In this document: positions 58,713 to 64,000 of the stretch, piece by piece
Numbering within the stretch: position 1 is the stretch's first letter
Layout of the letters: each line of letters begins with the position of its first letter
Source: Oscheius dolichura
Taxonomy: Eukaryota; Nematoda; Chromadorea; Rhabditida; Rhabditidae
Length of the DNA: 64,000 nt
Assembly (NCBI GenBank): GCA_932521035.1
Contig: OW051494.1
Location: 1,226,001 to 1,290,000, forward strand
Direction of reading: 5' to 3'
The notes under the pieces: generated by a model
Told to the model about the DNA's origin: nothing
The model's input: the letters and a program-made list of their open reading frames with translations, nothing else
Database searches by the model: none
Program-made: the position numbers and the translations under genes

Positions 58713-61700
58713 ATGCCAGACTGTCATCCAGCTCCCTTTGGGACGAATCTATTATTAGCGCCGACGACACAGCTCTCATCTGATCAATTGAGCACCTTCT
58801 CCGCTACAACAACAGATCAATCTTCGCCACCGTATTCGGGGCATGATCCACAGGTATGTTCCACGTTATTCTGGCTGAGTATCAGTCGATTTACGCAGTT
58901 AATTTGGCCCAGAAGGCGAGATAAAACAGCGCCGGCTTTAGTGCGCCCGCACCCGTAAAATCTCGGCAGCTGGCGGGACGGTTACTTGGCACCGCGCGAT
59001 AAAGGACGGTTCAGCTGCCGAGATTCTACGATTGAAAATGTTTGTAAGTCTAAAAAAATTAATTTTATTGGTTAAAAATGAATTTTTTTATTAATTTAAA
59101 GGTTACGGTAGCCTATTTACCATATCTTTTTACAGTATTCAACGCCTGAATCCCATTACAACGACCGGGAGAGCCCCTCATCGGATCAGTTGAACCTGGA
59201 CGCGAATCCTAGTGACTTCTCCCCGGATGTGGCTACCAGCTCCGATAGGGACGAGTCTCCGGACACGGACAGTACCTCCAGCGGCGGGGGACACGATGTC
59301 GCCGACCTGAAACCCGTAGACGACACGTTAGACATCCAAAAAGGTTCGCAGCTCTTCACTTTTTTGAATATACTGTATAGCCCAAAAAATTGCAGAAATC
59401 TTCCGACTGTCGAGTTTAACCGACTCATCGGAGAGTAAACCGCCACCGCCACTGAATCTCCTCGCCGCCTTCAACAACCAGCTGTTGAATACTAAATTTG
59501 GAGCCAGTTTTTTAACGGAACAATTGGCGCCAAAACCCTCGACACCGACAGTTACGCAGCTGACCGCCACACTACCACAGCCGGCGGTTGAACCGACCCC
59601 GACCAAGAGGAAACGACAGCGGCGGAATCCCGTCTGGCCGTATTTTGACGTGATAGATGGGACAGCCAAGTGCAAACAGTGCCTCTACACGACCAAATCC
59701 GTATTCAGTACGAATTTGAAGGTCCACCTGAGGTCACATCATCGGTCCGATTATGAGAAGGTGGGTCAGGGGGTACTTTTCTTATGGTATTGCTGCCCGG
59801 GAACTTGAATTACCCTAGGAAATGCCCTTGGGAAGCGTTAGAAATAAGTCTATAAATATCCACAAGAAAGTATATAATGCCCCTAAAAGTCTTTAGAACC
59901 AGGGGAGGGGGCACTTTTCCAAATTTTTTGGACCCCACTGCCCTGAAACTGGGATTAAAGCCTCTTGGCCTTCCTTGACCCATTTTAAAGGGATTTTAAC
60001 ATCAAAAGCCAGTAGATTATCCTATAAACATAAGGTATTATTCTTTTGGAGACTTTAAAAATGAAGATTAATTACAAAAACACCCAAGTAATCCTGCCCG
60101 AAACAAGAACCAGAAGAGCTATAGACTTTTCTGGGATTCGCCTCTTTCCAATTTGGGGCGCGAATTCTGGCTGGTTTATGCGTAAAGTCTCGGCAAGAGG
60201 ATCATCTTTATTCAAAACTGTTACAAAACTGTGACGCCTTTATATTCTTACCCTGCCGAGACTTTACAAGTGCAGGGGCTTGGCCCGAGCAGCCCCATCT
60301 CGTCCAAACCATAACTGTTGGTCCCTATTCCTCCCTGCTGTCACAATTTCCCTTCCTATGCGATCATAACATTGCCTAGCTAGGGCTATGAATCACATCT
60401 AAACATTTCTAAACATTAAACATTGTCGACGAGGGGGAGAGATAGCGCCTAGGTTCTTGGCTGTCCTTAGTTTGACATCATATCATGGCACGGCCCCCCT
60501 TATACATACAATTTGTATGGAGGACACGTATGGAAAAACGTTAATCACACATCACATGTGCTCTCTCTCTCTCTCTGTCTTAAACATTGTGTTGGGAAGA
60601 TAACAAAGATGGAAAAGAGAGACAATTGTTGCGACTGGGGGCCACATATTTTATAAGAGATTACATATCAGCATCAGGGGAGAATTTCAGCTTAATAATT
60701 GGCATTAACCCCTATTAAATTGGATCTTTTAATAGCTACCGTAATCCTCAGCTCAAAATCTACCAGATCCCGCTAATTTGAAAATTCAAAATCCATTAAT
60801 TAACTGCCAATTTCAGGTGATAGCAGCAGAAGATGCGCTGAACTTGAATGCCCTCCTGATGAGTGGAAATGCCAGTAAATTTTTGAACCCGGACGTGACG
60901 AGGAAACGGATCCCTCCGATGACCAGCAGCATTCTGATGACTATTAATAAACGTGAGTTTTTCTTTATTTTTAAACTGTTCTAGGGGTACTGTAGTCAGA
61001 AAAGACTGGAGCCGTCTCTCTCTTCCCCGTTTTGATGTTTCATGACATGAAAGAGCAGCGCGAAAGATAGATACACACAACGGGGAGAAGGGAGAGAGAG
61101 AGAGAGAGAGAGAGAGCTAGCGCCACACAAAGTTTATCAGTTGCTTGTAATACTCAATAGTTTGGCTGGAAGAGGGCGGCTTTATCACATTTTGACAGAG
61201 AGAGACAGGGGTCTCACTATTGCATCTCCCCTTGGCTGGAGCCGCCAGTATACTCGACTTTCGCTTTCGATATTTTCGCGTTGGCATAAAGTTATATCCC
61301 TCTCTACTACTTCTACTAGACCTTTAATTCAAAACCAGTCCTTTAAAGAACCAGAAGAGGAATGGACTTTCTAGAATGGTGTAAGTCTCCCCTTTCCCTT
61401 ACTATTCTGGGAAAATTCCTTTTAGGAACTTTAGGCGCCTATTTTGAACAATATAGGGGGATTTTAGCTTAGACTGAGTATTATATGACATCTAAAATTG
61501 GCTATTTAACTGCGTAGAATACTTAAAAATTCAGGAATTTGGCTCTTTTAGCCGCCTGCCCTTCAAAAGGGCGCCGCGTCCCGTCTAGCTGCGTAATTGT
61601 GGCTCTACGGGCTACTGTAACCGTTTCAAAAGCGATTTTTTCTATATTTTTACTGAGTATCAAATGGTATATTACTGTAGAATATCTAGGCAGTTAAAAT

Positions 61701-62136
61701 TTTGAATTTGGTAAACAATTAGGCGCCTGGCAGCGTTTTCCCTGGATAACTGACCTCCGCGCTTTACTCATCGTTTCTTTGGGGTTCAACTAAGTATTTA
61801 ACGCTTCTACGCAGTGAAATAATCAAATATTATGACATTAAAAAAGTGTGAAAGCTGCTGCGTTTGATTAAAAATGAAAGAATTCAGTATATTTTGCAGT
61901 GGCAAATCAACAGAGCGAGGACAATCCGCTGCACTCTGTATTGAGGCAGACCCTGGCTGCTGGAACCCTGAATCAACAACTTCTTCAGGCGCAACAAATG
62001 GTATGTTTTTAGATATTTTTAATATTAAAAAAATATGTTCAGACACAACAACAAAAACCAGCACAGATCCCACTGAATGCGGCTAATTTAGCAGCGTTGA
62101 ATAATCTGGCCCGACTGAATCAGAACAACTCGTCAG
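58713..62136 (+). CDS. BED zinc-finger DNA-binding protein, partial
   Basis: Exons 58713-58853, 59136-59343, 59396-59760, 60817-60952, 61900-62000 and 62043-62136 join in phase into about 348 residues and end in phase 1 at a donor (TCAG|gtgag), so at least one more exon follows. The N-terminal half is acidic and Ser/Thr-rich. A basic run KRKRQRR precedes a BED finger: NPVWPYFDVIDGTAKCKQC, then STNLKVHLRSHH, giving Trp-Phe, C-x2-C and H-x4-5-H positions. Residues after it (VIAAEDALNLNALLMSG) and the Gln/Asn-rich part (TQQQKPAQIPLNAANLAALN) suit a transcription factor. BED proteins bind DNA or chromatin; target unknown. Introns 1 and 3 each hold a MITE. A candidate last exon at ~63200 (ctctag|CTAAATTCG) is too weak to add. 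Confidence 0.8.
58941..59035. mobile_element. Foldback MITE copy 12, divergent short form
   Basis: Arms cacccgtaaaatctcggcag and ctgccgagattctacg are inverted partners; the 45-bp centre is unrelated to that of the other copies. In intron 1 of the BED gene. Confidence 0.8.
60175..60288. mobile_element. Foldback MITE copy 13, left end worn
   Basis: Begins tatgcgtaaagtctcggcaa, full centre, right arm tgccgagactttacaagtgc then ggggcttggcccgag. The outer left arm is lost. In intron 3 of the BED gene. Confidence 0.85.
61091..61116. repeat. (GA)n microsatellite
   Basis: About 12 GA units, in intron 4 of the BED gene. Confidence 0.85.
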
Positions 62137-64000
62137 GTGAGAGAAAACGCTTTTTGATCTTTCTGACGTCTTTTCAACTTTTAAAAAGCAAATAGAGCTT
62201 TTAGGCTAGAAAAACGCGCCGCTTTTTTCTGATCATGGTACACTAATTTATTTTTGAAAAAAATAGCAGAACACGCAGAAAAATTGGCTCAAAAACGAAG
62301 AATCGAATTTTTTCCTACGCAGGCACCCAGCCGTAAGCAGCATGCGAATTTGGCGGGAAATTTCAAATTTCCTTTAAAATTTATGGTTTTTAACCGTTTT
62401 CTTGGTTCTTTTAGCTTATTTTCGATAAATTAGCAGATTATAATCAAAAATGTCCCGGTATGCCCTCTCCCATTGTTGAAATAGGAGGTAATAATTCGTC
62501 TTATCAAAAATCATGAAATTGTCCCGAGTTATTGACGCACATTTTCCCCCCTGCTTCTCTGAGCTGTGTTATTCATAGTTTATCTCTCTTCTTCTCGAAA
62601 AGTATTGTGTAGTTTGTGAAAAGGTGCAACAGCAGGATGACACTGATACGAAGAGCAGATGGGGAAGGGCGCCTTGTTCTTATAAGGATTACAGTATATC
62701 GGAGTTTCTAGGAACTATTTAAACCTTTTTTAATTAATAGTAGGCATTTTCTATAAATAAAAAGTTGGCCTAATACGAAAAATGGCAATCTTGTGCTTTA
62801 GAGGGGATGAAACCTTAGAATTGGTTTATCCCCAATTGAAATGTGATTCTACGCGTCTCGGGGCCAGTTTTTTCTGATCTTTTCATTAATTTCTACTAGA
62901 TATCTCTATTTTTATTGTTTTTAATGTCATTTTAAAGCTTAAAAATATAAAAAATGCTGGAAAATAGAGAAAAAAACAACTGAAAATGGGAAAATACGCG
63001 ATTTCAAGGCTTTTGTGCAAAGGACCCCTTTATTTTCGCAAAATTCCACGCAACAAAGTTCAATTTCTCCTCTTCCTGCCCTGAATTTTGTTACTTGTGA
63101 TCTGGTTTCAAATTTCACTGATAAGACGATGTATACAGCTCTCTCTTCTCTCTCCCTTTCCCTGTTAGTCATGTGACTGACTGTATTTGCCGTCTCTCTA
63201 GCTAAATTCGAAGCCGACTATCTCCCAAGCCGGGGTTTCTCAATTTTGCAGCAATCTAGAAATTACAAGCCCTCTCTGGAGAGCTCTTATCAACAGCTTG
63301 GTCCTTTTATCTTGGAGACTGTCTTACCGAGACTTTTTCCTGGATATATAGCCATTTTGGGGAGAAATTCATAATTTTTAAAGCATAATTTCTAAAGCTA
63401 AAAAAACGCTCAAATGAACCGAAATAACTTTGTTTCTTGGCTAAATCTAAATTTTCCCCTTTGAAATGGATTGTAGCTTATTTCTACTGATAAATTGACT
63501 TTTCTAAAGGTCTAAGTCGATCTAGATAGGTCATATTTACCATCTAGATGGGCCAAAAGGTCTATTTCTTTATTAATTTTTATATATCAACGCCTAAAAA
63601 ATTCGCTTCTTTGCTGCTTGTTGTCTTGTCGCTGTCATAAAAGTTACCCCCGAAAAGATATGCATCAATATGTGATGATGAAATACAACCGACTAGTCAA
63701 TAGGGGAGAGAGTACCCCCCCTCACCAGATGTGACTGTCTGCCCTTCCCCCTCGTTCGAATTATTCTCTGCCCCGGCCATCTTTTATTATCTGAGAGAGT
63801 AGCCATTTTAAAGGGGGCAGAGGTGTCTAGAGAACAATAAGTATAAGTTCTCCTATAGACAGACGAATCACGTCATTGGCGGAGCTCTTTCTGTCTCCGG
63901 CTTGTTTATTAGCGTACATCTATTGTTTCCTCTCTTGTCCTCTTTTCTCATCAAAAAAGGAGAGTTCATCCTCTTTTCTCGCTATTTCTTATAGATAATA
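62137..64000. other. Probable intron or 3' part of the BED gene; nothing else seen
   Basis: AT-rich. One possible exon begins at 63202 after ctctag and stays open to a TAA at 63374, but its content is unconvincing. No RNA gene or full element. A 'gtcttaccgagacttt' at 63322-63337 is a likely scrap of the MITE family. Confidence 0.4.

Noticed and set aside
63202-63374. Possible last exon of the BED gene
   Set aside because: Phase fits and the acceptor is acceptable, but the sequence includes what looks like a MITE scrap (cttaccgagacttt) and residues unlike the rest.
1-64000. CRISPR array, operon or prokaryotic signals
   Set aside because: None seen; intron structure shows eukaryotic nuclear DNA.

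Overview
This window looks like nematode nuclear DNA, most likely a rhabditid close to Caenorhabditis. The reasons are short (about 45-60 nt) introns ending in TTTCAG or TTTTAG, a full-length ABCA transporter, an RBX1 protein of clear animal type, a saposin-like (caenopore-like) gene, an FTH/DUF38-like gene, eukaryotic tRNA-Asn genes, and many small foldback transposons. All gene models come from hand reading of splice sites and reading-frame phase; none has transcript support here.

Layout. 1-7.6 kb: no convincing gene; two blocks of degenerate tandem repeat, a G22 tract and three pieces of a foldback MITE. 7.7-9.6 kb (minus): a six-exon gene with a possible HUS1 (9-1-1 clamp) resemblance. 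10.0-13.2 kb (plus): a tandem array of an unrecognised gene family (one intact copy, one 3'-truncated, one 5'-truncated, one 3' remnant), broken up by MITEs and a piece of retroelement integrase. 13.3-14.6 kb (plus): a gene for a probable tail-anchored protein. 14.9-15.7 kb (minus): a 124-aa charged coiled-coil-like protein. 17.2-18.6 kb (minus): an eight-exon caspase-like (peptidase C14) gene with the His and Cys motifs visible. 22.4-34.35 kb (plus): an ABCA-type transporter that I could splice into 34 exons and 1,836 residues; its introns hold a MULE-like MITE with a perfect 9-bp target duplication, MITE copies, a triplicated ~310-bp repeat and a nested tRNA-Asn. 34.9-36.9 kb (minus): an FTH/DUF38-like gene. 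37.2-37.6 kb (plus): RBX1. 38.1-39.0 kb (plus): a saposin-like gene with TATA and GATA sites. 39-58.7 kb: about 19.7 kb with no convincing protein gene, rich in CT/GA tracts and short repeats, holding one tRNA-Asn and one degenerate tRNA-like pol III unit. 58.7-62.1 kb and possibly beyond (plus): a BED zinc-finger regulator, probably incomplete at the window edge.

The genes do not form one pathway. RBX1 (cullin-RING ligase core) and the adjacent divergent FTH-family gene may both touch SCF-type ubiquitination, but that link is inference from family. The features most worth following are the new tandem gene family at 10-13 kb, the divergent caspase-like protein, the abundant foldback family around the core CCCGTAAAGTCTCGGCAG (13 copies or parts), and the palindromic GCATGC-rich MULE-like element.
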